DNA from: Microcystis aeruginosa W13-11
GTDB taxonomy: Bacteria > Cyanobacteriota > Cyanobacteriia > Cyanobacteriales > Microcystaceae
Length of the DNA: 44,346 nt
NCBI GenBank assembly: GCA_009995705.1
Contig: JAADBR010000084.1
Location: 1-44,346 of the forward strand
Direction: 5' to 3'
The notes under the pieces: generated by a model
The model's database searches: none
Seen by the model: only the letters and a program-made list of their open reading frames with translations
Told to the model about the DNA's origin: nothing
Program-made: the position numbers and the translations under genes
Shown: positions 18,382 to 28,046 of the stretch, piece by piece
Position numbering within the stretch: the first letter of the stretch is position 1
Layout of the letters: each line of letters begins with the position of its first letter

Positions 18382-19188
18382 ATGCTCAATCGTTTTTGCC
18401 GAGGAATCTCGATCGCTCTTGTCATTGGTATCATTAGCTGTCTTGGTTGGATTATCTGCCCAAATCAAGCTCTAGCGGTAAATAATCCCGAATTACTGCC
18501 CAATCAAGCCACTCCGATCGTTGATTTAGCCAATTATCTACCCGCAAAACAGGAAGAGGCATTAATCCAAGATATCGAGACATTTCAAGGGGAAACCGGC
18601 TGGAAAATGCGAGTTTTAACCCAATATGACCGCAGCCCCGGCCGGGCAGTGATTAATTTCTGGGGATTAGATGATAAAAGTATTCTCCTAGTGGCCGATG
18701 GTCGCGGCGGTAATCTACTATCTTTTAGTATTGGTGATGCCGTCTATGAATTTTTACCCCGCACTTTTTGGATCGAATTACAGGCCCGTTTCGGTAATAT
18801 GTATTTTGTCCGGGAAAATGGCGAAAATAACGCGATCGTACAATCTTTGGACACGGTAAAAGGCTGTTTAGTTAAGGGTGGTTGTGCGGTAGTCCCCGGC
18901 CTACCGAGGGAACAGTGGATTTTAACTTTAATTACCTCAATTGTCGGCGGTTTAGTCTTCGGTTTTGCCGGTATTCCTCGCAAAGAAGGACAGGTTTTCG
19001 CTTGGCAATGGGTTTTAATTGTCTCTCCCCTCTGGTTCATCCTCTTTGTTGCTTTTGGCATCGGACCGGTGGTTACTCGCACCAGTGAATTACTGCCCCT
19101 TTTCCGCAATTTAATCGGTTTTGCCCTTGGAATTTTAGTCGCCTATCTTTCTCCTCGTTTTAATTCCCTCAACGCCTCAAAAACCTAA
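18382..19188 (+). CDS. TPM-domain membrane protein, Psb32/TLP18.3-like
   Basis: The protein has 268 aa from ATG 18382; a TTG at 18349 would add 11 residues, and the start is unsure. A signal-like helix ends in NQALA. The TPM domain covers about 35-165 (NYLPAKQEEALIQDIETFQG, ILLVADGRGGNLLSFSIGDA). Membrane helices follow at about 185-205, 215-235 and 240-260. TPM proteins of this type (Psb32 in cyanobacteria, TLP18.3 in plants) help protect and repair photosystem II at the thylakoid lumen; the assignment to that group is by domain order, not by a specific residue. It is the only intact TPM gene here. Confidence 0.75.
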   Translation: MLNRFCRGISIALVIGIISCLGWIICPNQALAVNNPELLPNQATPIVDLANYLPAKQEEALIQDIETFQGETGWKMRVLTQYDRSPGRAVINFWGLDDKSILLVADGRGGNLLSFSIGDAVYEFLPRTFWIELQARFGNMYFVRENGENNAIVQSLDTVKGCLVKGGCAVVPGLPREQWILTLITSIVGGLVFGFAGIPRKEGQVFAWQWVLIVSPLWFILFVAFGIGPVVTRTSELLPLFRNLIGFALGILVAYLSPRFNSLNASKT

Positions 19189-19409
19189 AAATTAGCGGCT
19201 TTTCAGTGATCGGTAATCAGTAAACAGTGAAAAGAAAGTAGCGAAGTTTTTATCTAAGCTTTATTGGATTAAAACTGCGTATTGGATATTTTAGTACAAA
19301 TGCTCAAACTCCCGCTCCCTGCTCCCAACTCCGGCGCTCCCCACTCTCCTAAATGTTGAGGAAAATCAAGCCACTTGTCCACTTCTGTTAAAATTAGAAA
19401 CATTGTGGA

Positions 19410-20132
19410 GTGAGTGAGATAACGTTTATGTGGGTCAATACTCAAAGTGAGATTATTAGTAAGGTTTTGCCGCCAGCAGTACGTCTGTTCTTAAGAACGC
19501 AAGTAGAACAGATAGAAGATTTAGAAATGCAGCTGCAAGGTCATGATCGGCAAATTTTGCGCGGTTACATCCCTGGGGTATTTTTAGCCGTAGGAAAAGC
19601 GATTTATCAGGGTTTACATCTAGGTAAAGCGCAATTGAGAGGGGAAAATATTCGTCTTAATATCGGGCAGGTTTTGCGAGGGAAACCCCTCAAAATTTTG
19701 GAACCTATTCGGGTTAGCGGTGAGGTGGAAATTAACGAACAGGATTTAAATAATTCGATCGCCTCGGCTATTTTGGTTAATGCTTTTGCGGATTTACTAA
19801 TTTTTTCCCTAGAAAATAACGGAATTGTTAACGCCAGAGAAATTATCTCACAACAGCGTTTTAACTGGAAAAATGTTCTCTTAAATCAGGGTTATTTCTC
19901 TCTTCTCGGCGACAGAGAAACAGGTGCAGAAGTAATTTTTAGCGCTGATATTGCCTTAGAAGATGCTCGCACTCTAGGGATTAATCCCCGACAATGGCAA
20001 GGTTTAGCCCCAGATTTATCTATTGATTTGCAACCTTTTACCGTCGATTTAGGCCAAGATGTGGAGATTAAATCTTTTATTCTTGACGATCAAACTCTTT
20101 TCTGTCAGGGAAGTTTTTTGATTTTACCTTAA
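19410..20132 (+). CDS. DUF2993-like lipid-binding family protein
   Basis: The protein has about 240 aa. The start is GTG 19410 or ATG 19428, with no decisive ribosome site. It has no signal peptide and no membrane helix. Features include KAIYQGLHLGKAQLRGENI, LRGKPLKILEPIRVSGEVEI and LNNSIASAIL, which is the pattern I associate with DUF2993, found in many cyanobacteria and related to LmeA of actinobacteria. The function in cyanobacteria is unknown. It is followed by a 10-bp hairpin and two MITEs. Confidence 0.7.
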   Translation: MSEITFMWVNTQSEIISKVLPPAVRLFLRTQVEQIEDLEMQLQGHDRQILRGYIPGVFLAVGKAIYQGLHLGKAQLRGENIRLNIGQVLRGKPLKILEPIRVSGEVEINEQDLNNSIASAILVNAFADLLIFSLENNGIVNAREIISQQRFNWKNVLLNQGYFSLLGDRETGAEVIFSADIALEDARTLGINPRQWQGLAPDLSIDLQPFTVDLGQDVEIKSFILDDQTLFCQGSFLILP

Positions 20133-20151
20133 CAATAAACGGGATAATTGC

Positions 20152-20177
20152 GGTGGGTTAACTTGGTTTAACCCACC
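20152..20177 (+). terminator. Hairpin after the DUF2993-like gene
   Basis: GGTGGGTTAA (20152-20161) pairs with TTAACCCACC (20168-20177) around a 6-nt loop, 19 nt after the stop. Only a short AATTA follows. Confidence 0.6.
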
Positions 20178-20180
20178 TAA

Positions 20181-20351
20181 TTAGGGCTTGCTGAATAAAG
20201 GTGAAATGTAGGCAAGGTAAGGGTTTTGTGGCTTTTCTCGCGAAACAGGTGCAAGATTTTGAGAGAATCGTGCTTCAAAACCTTGCGTCTTCATCTTCAC
20301 CGATAGGTTATTGCCCGAATGCTTCGCCCGTACTTATTCAGCAAACCCTAA
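20181..20351. mobile_element. 171-bp MITE of the TTAGGGCTTGCTGAATAA family, copy 2
   Basis: Terminal inverted repeats of 18 bp (left TTAGGGCTTGCTGAATAA, right TTATTCAGCAAACCCTAA) differ at one position. The inside has no open frame. It directly abuts another member of the family. Together they fill the gap 20133-20465. Confidence 0.8.
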
Positions 20352-20462
20352 TTAGGGCTTGCTAAATAAATCTAAAAACCTTGTTAGATTAAGGCTTTTT
20401 CAGGGGGAAAATTCACACCCCACACCCTGCCCCCACCAACAAACTTTTTCAGCAAACCCTAA
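20352..20462. mobile_element. 111-bp MITE of the same family, copy 3, abutting copy 2
   Basis: The left end is TTAGGGCTTGCTAAATAA (one change from copy 2) and the right end CAGCAAACCCTAA. The interior resembles copy 1 (8516-8712) more than copy 2: TCTAAAAACCTTGTT and CACACCC runs. It ends 4 bp before the stop codon of the DUF445 gene. Confidence 0.75.
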
Positions 20463-20465
20463 TTA

Positions 20466-21704
20466 TTACCCCGGATTCTGTGCAATTAAAATAATTGTTT
20501 GCATTAGTCCAACTAGAAGACCGAGAATACCACCAAGATTAACAATTCCCTGTAATTCCTGTTTAACAATGCCTTGAATAGCATTTTCCAGATCAGCTGG
20601 GGAAGTGGCATTCACCCGATCGCGAATCACCTGATCGATGTTGAGAATCGGGATAATTTGGGCGACTAATTTCTCTAAATCTTCCTCTAGATAACGCTCT
20701 AAAATTAACGCTAACTCTTGACTGATTACCCCTAATGATGTAGTCATTGACTCCGAAGATTGCAGACGATTAATAATTAAATTAGCGATTTGATCCCAGT
20801 CGATCGTTTGTCCAAAATCTTGCAGAAATTGTTCGCCACTTTCTTGAATATAAATTCGCACCGTGTCTCTGGTGGTTTTACGCAATTGTCTGACGGTGGA
20901 GATAGGTAAATTTTGCAAAGAGATACTTTGTAACCAGTTTTTCAGACGATTACGCATCTCTAAAGATAGTAATAATTCTTTGATTCTGGTATTAGCTAAA
21001 TCCTTTTCATCAAGGCAAAAAGTGCGTAAACGAGCGAGGGCATTGCGTAAACCGAATAAATTGGCTACTACCCAATAGGTTCCACTGGTTTTTTCTCGAA
21101 ATCCTTCATCGATAACTTGAATATTGCGATCGGTTAAAAAATCGATTAAGGCTAGACGGATAATATCGGGGGGTAGGACAGTTTCTAATAGCCAATCGGA
21201 GAATTGTCGCGCCTGTTGTTCACTGAGAAAAAATTCTAAGACTAGGCGATCAAAAATTTGATTGATCTGTTTTTCTAAAAAGTCCTGCCGTCGGGCTAAA
21301 ACTTTTAGTAATCTTGCTAAAGATTCCCCGAATAAATCGTGAAGAATCGCCGCCAAAATCTCGGCGGTTTTTGCTTGCCGATCGCCTTTGATTTGTTTTA
21401 AAGCTAATTGTAACAGCCAGAGTATTGCCCCCTGTACCCTTTCGGTGTCGAGGAGTCGTTTAGCCAGTTTTTGTAGTTCATCGGGGGTTAACAGGGAACC
21501 CATGATCGTATCCGATACCCGGACAGCTAATCGATCTTGATTGCGAGGAATTAGCCCCGGGGTAAAGGGAAGAGGACGCTTACCGATATAAATCGCCTTG
21601 TAGGGACGAAATAGCATTTTTATGGCTACATCGTTCGTAAAATAGCCAATAATTGCCCCCGCGATCGGCGGTAATATCCATGTCCAAAGAGTAGGGAGAT
21701 TCAA
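20466..21704 (-). CDS. DUF445 (YheB-like) membrane protein
   Basis: The protein has 412 aa. The N-terminal hydrophobic segment ([20 protein letters not shown]) and [20 protein letters not shown] are the family signature. A long helical middle follows, and a C-terminal membrane helix ([20 protein letters not shown]) closes it. The start is TTG at 21704; no ATG or GTG lies between it and an in-frame TGA upstream, and the family signature needs this start. Function is unknown. The gene lies 35 nt downstream of menG on the same strand and may share its transcript. Confidence 0.88.
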   Translation of the reverse strand: MNLPTLWTWILPPIAGAIIGYFTNDVAIKMLFRPYKAIYIGKRPLPFTPGLIPRNQDRLAVRVSDTIMGSLLTPDELQKLAKRLLDTERVQGAILWLLQLALKQIKGDRQAKTAEILAAILHDLFGESLARLLKVLARRQDFLEKQINQIFDRLVLEFFLSEQQARQFSDWLLETVLPPDIIRLALIDFLTDRNIQVIDEGFREKTSGTYWVVANLFGLRNALARLRTFCLDEKDLANTRIKELLLSLEMRNRLKNWLQSISLQNLPISTVRQLRKTTRDTVRIYIQESGEQFLQDFGQTIDWDQIANLIINRLQSSESMTTSLGVISQELALILERYLEEDLEKLVAQIIPILNIDQVIRDRVNATSPADLENAIQGIVKQELQGIVNLGGILGLLVGLMQTIILIAQNPG

Positions 21705-21739
21705 TTTAGCAGCAAAAAATAAACGGAAATTTCAGTAGG

Positions 21740-22438
21740 TTATTTCTTCAAGACTAACACTCCCATCAGTCCTGCTAGGAGTGGATAGTGAACAGCGCTG
21801 GAAAATCCTGACCGATAGCCTAATTTTACCTGTTCTCGGCCCTGGGGAAAGCGATCGATACTGGGACTAATATAAGCGTACTGGTCAGTTAAACCGTAGC
21901 GCTCGGCAGCGGGAACGACGATATGATCGAGATACCAGTTTTGGAATAATTTGGCGATGGTTTGGGTGGGTTGATGGAAGTCCAGAATCGCCGCTTTAGC
22001 ACCGGGTTTGAGGACTCGGTATAATTCCCCCAGACATTGGGCAATATCGACCACATTGCGTAATCCATAGCCAATAGTGGCACAATCAAAGCTAGAATCG
22101 GCAAAGGGCAAATTGAGGGCATCCCCTTCCATCCAGTTAATATTAGTGGCGCTAAAACGTTGACGGGCGATTTTTAATTGTTGTGGGGAAAAATCTAGTC
22201 CGATCACTTGGCCGGTTTTACCCACTTGTTTTGATAATAGGTTAGTTAGGTCGCCGCTACCACAACAGATATCGATGGCAAAATCCCCTTTTTCGGGTTG
22301 ACACCACTTGACTGTCATTAATTTCCAGATGCGGTGTAATCCTAAACTTAATTCTTGATTAAGTCGGTCATATTCGGGAGCGATCTGATCAAAAATTGCT
22401 TGTATTTCTGTGGAGTTAGGTGAGGATTGATTGGACAT
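21740..22438 (-). CDS. menG: Demethylphylloquinone/demethylmenaquinone methyltransferase (MenG/UbiE family)
   Basis: The protein has 232 aa. A class I SAM-dependent fold is shown by FDQIAPEYDRLNQELSLG at the N-terminus, motif I AIDICCGSGDLT, NWMEGDALNLPF and the family motif ATIGYGLRNV. In cyanobacteria this enzyme carries out the last step of phylloquinone synthesis, the quinone of photosystem I. The start is ATG. It is full length. The next gene on this strand, DUF445, is 35 nt away. Confidence 0.92.
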   Translation of the reverse strand: MSNQSSPNSTEIQAIFDQIAPEYDRLNQELSLGLHRIWKLMTVKWCQPEKGDFAIDICCGSGDLTNLLSKQVGKTGQVIGLDFSPQQLKIARQRFSATNINWMEGDALNLPFADSSFDCATIGYGLRNVVDIAQCLGELYRVLKPGAKAAILDFHQPTQTIAKLFQNWYLDHIVVPAAERYGLTDQYAYISPSIDRFPQGREQVKLGYRSGFSSAVHYPLLAGLMGVLVLKK

Positions 22439-22524
22439 TTTGATAATATAGCATCAGAGAAAATCCCAGATCAAGTTATACCATTCTATCTTATCTCCGC
22501 TCACGGGGATAAGCTGTTGAGCAT

Positions 22525-23534
22525 CTATCTGAGAACTTCCGGTCGCAGTTCGATCGAGAGGCCTTCCCGGGCGAGAATAGTTGCAGGGAAAATCTTTCTT
22601 ACCTGTTCCCCAATGCGATCGAGAAAATCGTCATTATGGGCGGGATCGTGATGAAATAGAACGTAAGGATTCAGGTGTCTCAAATGCAGTCACAGAGCGG
22701 CTTCTAAAATCTCAGAACTCGCTAAACTAACAGTTTTATTCTCAATAAGCACGAAAATTAAGGCTTTCAGCGTGTTGACTGCTTTTTGTATGACCTGAAT
22801 CCTTACAATAGAACTAACTGCTTAACTTGCGCTGCTTGAGCGATTTTGACTACCTGCTGCCAAGTGGAATGACCCCAACCCACCTTAGAATACTTAGGAT
22901 CGTTGTATTCCTCATCGGTGTAGGTAGCATCAATAATCATCACATCTGCTTGCTGGGCTAAAGCCAGAACGTTATCATCAAAGCGATTAGGAAAATGTTC
23001 GGTATCAGTAATATAAGCTGCCGATAAACCCCGCCAATTTACCCGATAACCCACCGCTTCTCCTGGGTGATGTAAAGGACGGGTTTCGATGCTGACATCG
23101 CCATAGTGGAGGGTTTCGCCCATTTCTAGATTATAAAATTTTAAATCAGCCCGCATAATCTGCAAAGGCACGGGAAAATTAGGATGTAACATCTGATCAT
23201 GTAATGCTTGCTTGATGGTTGCTCCGTTGGGGGAGGGAACCGCGTAGATATTAAAAGTATTGCCCCTGATAAAAGCAGGGGTAAAAAAAGGAAAACCTTG
23301 AATATGATCCCAATGGGAGTGGGTGAAAAATAAATGGGCTTTCACTGGACTTTCTGCCATCAAAGACTGTCCTAGGATGCGTAACCCCGTACCACCGTCA
23401 AAGATTAATCTTTCTCCACCGACTTGCATCTCCACACAGGAAGTATTACCACCATAACGAACGGTTTCCGAACCCGGACAGGGAATACTCCCCCGTACTC
23501 CCCAAAATTTGATCTGGAAGCAGTTGTAGGGCAT
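22525..23534 (-). pseudogene. MBL-fold metallohydrolase, split by a 144-bp MITE
   Basis: The N-terminal 243 residues read from ATG 23534: FWGVRGSIPCPGS, GGNTSCVEM, FTHSHWDHIQGFPFF (metal-binding HxHxDH), LHHPGEAVGYRV and DATYTDEEY. The frame then enters the MITE and stops. The missing C-terminus is intact beyond it, at 22654-22525 in another frame: VLFHHDPAHNDDF and EGLSIELRPEVLR. Removing 152 bp (element plus one 8-bp duplication) gives exactly 286 codons. The lost HHDP motif normally supplies a metal ligand, so the truncated product is probably inactive. Family: beta-lactamase-fold phosphodiesterase/hydrolase of unknown substrate. Confidence 0.92.
22663..22806 (-). mobile_element. 144-bp MITE with 8-bp target duplication (IS66-like ends)
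   Basis: Perfect 14-bp terminal inverted repeats GTAAGGATTCAGGT at each end. The flanks are both AATAGAAC on the plus strand (22655-22662 and 22807-22814). GTAA termini with an 8-bp duplication are features of IS66-family elements; other 8-bp families exist. It has no coding capacity. Confidence 0.92.
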
Positions 23535-23669
23535 ATCAGAAGCTCCTCCACTCGTCCTAATAAGCTAATACTTAGATTAGCACTCTTCCACAATTAAGTC
23601 TGTGACCTGATGACAAGCACGATGATTTACGATATGGGGAAAGGATTATAGTTTTCGGGAAAGCAAGGT

Positions 23670-24899
23670 ATGGATTTACAGAAGTTCTTAGAAAAACTGC
23701 CCCAACAGTATCAGGATTGGGGATCGCCTCTAATGTCGCCTATTTCCGAGCAATTAACCCTTTTAAGCGAAAAAACCGCCTCTTATCCCGATCGCAATCT
23801 CTTTCCCCTGCTCAATCTAGCCGTTGCCTGTCTGCAACCAGACGAGGTTTACTGTCAAGTGGGTTGTTTTCGTCGCGGTAGTTTAGTCGCCGCTTTCTGC
23901 AATAATAGGGATCGCTGCGGTTATGGCGTAGAAGCTTTTTTTAAATACGATCCATCGGGAGAAAAACTAACTATATTATCTGAGGATTTGGAGGATTTTC
24001 AACTATCAGAACAGCTATTTTTAAGCGATCAAGAAACGGAAAACTTTTTCGATGATCTGGAAGAATTAAACAGTGAAGAAAAGCTGGGAGTTTATTACTA
24101 CGATGCCGCCGAAGACTATCGATCGCTCTTTATCTCCTTACTTTTAGCCCAAAAATTCTGGTCTGATTCCGCTTTAATTATCATCAATAAATGTCAGCAT
24201 CCCGCTCTCCAACAGGCAATAAAAGATTTTACTAAAACCCATCCCCAAGCCCAGATAATTTTAGATGATCAAGTCGCTAATCACGGTTTGCTTGGTTTCA
24301 AAAATATTTGTTTATTAGCTTGGAATGCTCCCCGGGGGATAACACCGCTAAAATCCCCCAAAAAACTGGTTTTAAATGTGGGTTGTGGTCCCTATAATCC
24401 CGCAGCTCTACCCCAACTATTCCGCGATGGCAATTGGCAAGAAATTCGCCTCGATATTAATACCGCTGTTAACCCCGATATTTTAGGAACGATTACCGAT
24501 TTAAGTGCCGTTCCCGATAACTCCGTGGATGCGGTTTTTTCTAGTCATAATCTAGAACATATTTATCATTACGAAGTTCCCATCGCCCTAGGGGAATTTA
24601 AACGCATTCTTAAACCCGAAGGCTTTTTGATGATCGTAGTTCCCGATATGCAAACCGCCGCCGAATTTGTCGCTAGAGGCGATATGGAAAATCAGCCTTT
24701 ATATATCTCTCCCGGTGGTCCGGTGCGTGCTTTATGGATGTTTTACGGCATGGGAACAGAAGTGCCTGGGATGCCCTATATGGCTCACAAAACCGGTTTT
24801 ACCTCTCAAAATCTTAACCAGAAATTACAAGAAGCAAATTTTGCCAGAGTCGAGGTAATTCGGACGGAATTTGAGTTAGTTGCTTTTGGGTATAAGTGA
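23670..24899 (+). CDS. SAM-dependent methyltransferase with an N-terminal extra domain
   Basis: The protein has 409 aa. The C-terminal half (about 228-400) is a class I methyltransferase: motif I VLNVGCGPYNP, ALPQLFRDGNWQEIRLDIN, VFSSHNLEHIYHYEVPIAL, FKRILKPEGFLMIVVPDM. The N-terminal half (about 1-220) looks like a second, degenerate Rossmann-like domain (VYCQVGCFRRGSLVAAF, YYYDAAEDYRSLF). Substrate is unknown. The last 24 bases overlap the 3' end of the convergent EamA gene. Confidence 0.85.
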   Translation: MDLQKFLEKLPQQYQDWGSPLMSPISEQLTLLSEKTASYPDRNLFPLLNLAVACLQPDEVYCQVGCFRRGSLVAAFCNNRDRCGYGVEAFFKYDPSGEKLTILSEDLEDFQLSEQLFLSDQETENFFDDLEELNSEEKLGVYYYDAAEDYRSLFISLLLAQKFWSDSALIIINKCQHPALQQAIKDFTKTHPQAQIILDDQVANHGLLGFKNICLLAWNAPRGITPLKSPKKLVLNVGCGPYNPAALPQLFRDGNWQEIRLDINTAVNPDILGTITDLSAVPDNSVDAVFSSHNLEHIYHYEVPIALGEFKRILKPEGFLMIVVPDMQTAAEFVARGDMENQPLYISPGGPVRALWMFYGMGTEVPGMPYMAHKTGFTSQNLNQKLQEANFARVEVIRTEFELVAFGYK

Positions 24900-25862
24900 G
24901 GAAAGATTAGCAAAAATTGCCCGCAATTGTGGGGAGATTCTTTCCCTTTGATTGATTAAATAAATACTAACGAGGGTTAAAGATACCCCCACCCATTGCA
25001 ATACACTTAACATCTCACCAAGGAATAAATTCCCGAAAGTGAGGGCAAAAACCGGAGTTAAAAAAGTTAAAGAACTCAAACTGGTTAAATTGCCCTTGGC
25101 GGCTAAATAAAAGAATACTCCATAGGCGATCGCACTCCCAAAAATCGTGGCATAACTTAAAGCTAACCAACCATTTAAATCTATATTCTGCCATTGATGG
25201 GATTCGGTGAAACCTGAAGCTAACAATAGCGGCAATCCTCCTAAAATCATGTGCCATCCAGTGGCGCTGACGGGATCCGCATGACGACAGACAAACCGGA
25301 TTAACACTGTTCCCACCGCCATGGATAGGGAAGCCAAAAGCATGAGCATTTCGCCGCTATTTAGTAACTCCTGCCAGCTAAAGTCAATATTTACCGCTTT
25401 TTGTCCAAAAAAGTCATAAAACCATTGATCGGGCAAGCCAATTAAACTAATTCCCCCCATCCCTAAACCCAATCCCAACCATCCCCAGACACCGATAACT
25501 TCTTTAAATAGCCAACTGGACATTAAAGCCACCGCTAGGGGTTGCGAGTCAATAATCACCGATCCTAACCCCGCCCCGGTGCGATTTAATCCCAATGCCA
25601 GAAAACCTTGAAAAAGAGTGCCATCCATCAGAGCAAAAAGGGCAATCCATAGCCACGCTTGCAGGGTTTTGGGCTGAGGACGACCTAAAAACCAAGCTAC
25701 CATTAAAACTAACATTCCGGCGGGAACAAGGCGAATTGCCGCCATAAATAGGGGGGTGGTGTGGGGGATAACACCCTTCATCGCTACCATCGCTGTTCCC
25801 CAGAGAAAAAACGGTGAGATAAGTAAGAGGGGCGAGGATTTCTTTAAATCTATGTTTTCCAT
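24876..25862 (-). CDS. EamA/DMT-family transporter
   Basis: The protein has 328 aa with about ten membrane helices in two EamA halves (WGTAMVAMKGVIPHTTPLFM in the first, LSYATIFGSAIAYGVFFYLA in the second). The N-terminus also fits the drug/metabolite transporter superfamily. The substrate cannot be told. The start is ATG. It overlaps the methyltransferase tail to tail by 24 nt. Upstream at 25920-25938 is a C/G hairpin. Confidence 0.88.
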   Translation of the reverse strand: MENIDLKKSSPLLLISPFFLWGTAMVAMKGVIPHTTPLFMAAIRLVPAGMLVLMVAWFLGRPQPKTLQAWLWIALFALMDGTLFQGFLALGLNRTGAGLGSVIIDSQPLAVALMSSWLFKEVIGVWGWLGLGLGMGGISLIGLPDQWFYDFFGQKAVNIDFSWQELLNSGEMLMLLASLSMAVGTVLIRFVCRHADPVSATGWHMILGGLPLLLASGFTESHQWQNIDLNGWLALSYATIFGSAIAYGVFFYLAAKGNLTSLSSLTFLTPVFALTFGNLFLGEMLSVLQWVGVSLTLVSIYLINQRERISPQLRAIFANLSSLIPKSN

Positions 25863-25919
25863 AGGTAAGTAGCTGGTTATAATTGAATTAAAAATGGATT
25901 TTAGGTTCGATCCCCCCTG

Positions 25920-25938
25920 CCCCCCTTGATGAGGGGGG
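25920..25938. repeat. C/G hairpin between two transporter genes
   Basis: CCCCCCT (25920-25926) pairs with AGGGGGG (25932-25938) around a 5-nt loop, inside a longer C-rich/G-rich repeat. It could end the transcript of the permease gene at 26048 or be a dispersed repeat. Confidence 0.45.
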
Positions 25939-26047
25939 TGCCGATAGGCGGGGGAATCTGATGACTTTTAACGCCTACCTACTTAGCGATCGAGTTTTGT
26001 AGATAACAAATTTCCCTAATTGTATGGTAGAGACTGGGGATCGGCTC

Positions 26048-27091
26048 TTAATTCTCTTGACTTTCTTCTAACTGATTTTCCCCTAAATCTGTTATTGGTT
26101 TTTCTTCCCCGTAACTGATCCAGATCGCGATCATTCCGGCAATAGGAATGGAGAGAAAAACCCCTAATAATCCCGCAATTCTTTCGCCGATAAAGAGGGA
26201 TAAAAATAAAATTACTGGGTTTAATTCTAGGGCATTGCCCATAACTTTAGGGCGAATAATATTATCTTGAATTTGTACCAAGACAACACAGACAATAAAA
26301 GCTTTGACGGCAATTGTTAATCCTTGGGAGGTAAAAGTCAAGATAGTTACCAACAAAATGCCCAGGGTTGCCCCGATACCCGGGATAGCATCGATAACAC
26401 CAAGAATACCCGCCAAAATTAGCCCATATTGAATTCCTAATAGGGAAAAACTCAAGAAACTCGTCACCGATAAAAAGAGCATTAATAACAGTTGCCCGCG
26501 AATAAATCCCAGAAAACTTTGTCGAAAAGACGTGGCAAAACGCTCCCGGTATGCTGGGGGGAGAAGTTGCAAAAAACCTCGCCAAAGTTTATCCCCATCA
26601 ATGAGCATATAAACACTGATCACCGCACCGAAAACGCCGGTAAAGACACTGGAAAAAACTCCTTGTACGACCGATAAACCCGTGGCTAAACCAGTTTGTA
26701 GGGTTCCCACCATTTTATTCAAATCCAATCGTTCAAGAAAGTCTTTAAAGGGTAAAAAATTTTGTTGACCCAGGGCATCGCTAAGATTGAATAGTAGTCC
26801 TTTCCCCTGACTAACTGCTTCTAATCCTATGCCTGTGACTAATCTAAATAGGAGGATAAAAGCTACTAGGGTGGTAATAGTAATGGCTAGTCCTCTCGGT
26901 AGATAACGAGATAACCAAACCACGGGATAATTTAATAGAGCAGCCAGGATCGCTGAACCTGTAAAAATAGCGATCGTCCCGTAGAAATAGTTAATTAAGA
27001 CAATCAGACTCCAGCCACAACCAAATAATAATAGATAGCGCACTAGAATCGAGTTATTAAGATTTTTCCAAAAGGAGCTAGAAGGGGTCAT
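26048..27091 (-). CDS. AI-2E family permease
   Basis: The protein has 347 aa with seven or eight predicted membrane helices. The family region is near the C-terminus (YGLILAGILGVIDAIPGIGA, then VQIQDNIIRPKVMGNALELN and FLSIPIAGMI). The family was named after autoinducer-2 export but members carry out various transport roles, including sodium/proton exchange. The substrate is not predictable here. The start is ATG. It follows aroE at a distance of 29 nt on the same strand, so it may be co-transcribed with it. Confidence 0.9.
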   Translation of the reverse strand: MTPSSSFWKNLNNSILVRYLLLFGCGWSLIVLINYFYGTIAIFTGSAILAALLNYPVVWLSRYLPRGLAITITTLVAFILLFRLVTGIGLEAVSQGKGLLFNLSDALGQQNFLPFKDFLERLDLNKMVGTLQTGLATGLSVVQGVFSSVFTGVFGAVISVYMLIDGDKLWRGFLQLLPPAYRERFATSFRQSFLGFIRGQLLLMLFLSVTSFLSFSLLGIQYGLILAGILGVIDAIPGIGATLGILLVTILTFTSQGLTIAVKAFIVCVVLVQIQDNIIRPKVMGNALELNPVILFLSLFIGERIAGLLGVFLSIPIAGMIAIWISYGEEKPITDLGENQLEESQEN

Positions 27092-27120
27092 AAATCAAGC
27101 CAGAAATAGGATTTTAGCAT

Positions 27121-27981
27121 TTAGAATTGTTTCAACAAAGCTTCCCGCATGACCGAGACGGGGACGGGTTGACCTAACCAGATTTCTAGTGCGATCGCTC
27201 CCTGATTAACTAACATTTCTAACCCATCAATAATTCTCATCCCTCTAGTTTGGGCCAACCGGAGAAATTTGGTCGGCCGGGGATTATAAATCAGATCGTA
27301 GGCGATCGCCGATGAGGGCAAAAGGTCTAATAATTCTAACTCAACTGGGGATTGTTCGCCCTGGGGGTACATTCCGATGGGGGTAGAATTAATCAGGAGT
27401 TCTGTGCTGGATAGCATCCCCTCTAATGCGTCCCAGCTATGCACTTCTAGGAGGTCATAGAGGCTGGTATTAGCCCAACTTTCTTTAAAAGGATCTAATT
27501 TCTTTTGATTGCGTCCTACCACATGAATTTTGCCACAACCCAACTGGGCGCAAGCCACCACTACCGCCCGGGTAGCACCGCCATTACCTAAAATAACTGG
27601 ATTCACCCGACTCCAATCTTTGTCAAGGGATTTCAAGGGAGCGAGAAAGCCATCCACATCGGTATTCGTTCCCTGCCAGCCGGTTTCCGTGCGCCAGACG
27701 GTATTAACTGCACCTACTAGCTTTGCTTTCTCGGTAATTTGCGATAATAAGGGAATAATGGCTAATTTATGGGGAATCGTGACGCTAAAACCCTGTAGAT
27801 TGATGGCGGACAAACTAGCGATCGCAGTTGCTAAATTTTCCGGGGCGATCGGGAGGGGAAGATAAACATAATTTAGCCCCAAGGCATCGATAGCGGCATT
27901 GTGCATGGGGGGAGAAAGAGTATGGCCGATGGGATCGCCGATTACGCCTAATAATTTGGTTTTTCCGTTAATAATGGTCAT
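27121..27981 (-). CDS. aroE: Shikimate dehydrogenase
   Basis: The protein has 286 aa from ATG 27981 (MTIINGKTKLLGVIGDP); a longer reading upstream would not fit the family. It reduces 3-dehydroshikimate to shikimate with NADPH in aromatic amino acid synthesis. Motifs: HTLSPPMHNAA (shikimate binding), FSVTIPHK with the catalytic lysine, NTDVDGF, NADP-binding GNGGATRAVV, and C-terminal LVNQGAIALEIWLG. It is normal length and complete. Confidence 0.95.
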   Translation of the reverse strand: MTIINGKTKLLGVIGDPIGHTLSPPMHNAAIDALGLNYVYLPLPIAPENLATAIASLSAINLQGFSVTIPHKLAIIPLLSQITEKAKLVGAVNTVWRTETGWQGTNTDVDGFLAPLKSLDKDWSRVNPVILGNGGATRAVVVACAQLGCGKIHVVGRNQKKLDPFKESWANTSLYDLLEVHSWDALEGMLSSTELLINSTPIGMYPQGEQSPVELELLDLLPSSAIAYDLIYNPRPTKFLRLAQTRGMRIIDGLEMLVNQGAIALEIWLGQPVPVSVMREALLKQF

Positions 27982-28046
27982 AAAAAAAGGTGGGCTTTCC
28001 CCACCAAGGTTTAATCTCAAGGGTAGCCAATGCTCCCCTTACTATA

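Noticed and set aside
22427..22651. 74-codon plus-strand frame beginning near menG
   Set aside because: It covers the antisense of the displaced C-terminus of the MBL gene, which reads HHDPAHNDD on the minus strand.
23577..23585. TTAGCACTC, a half of the CIRCE heat-shock operator, upstream of the MBL gene
   Set aside because: The second half (GAGTGCTAA after 9 bp) is missing; the bases there are different. A half site alone is not an operator.
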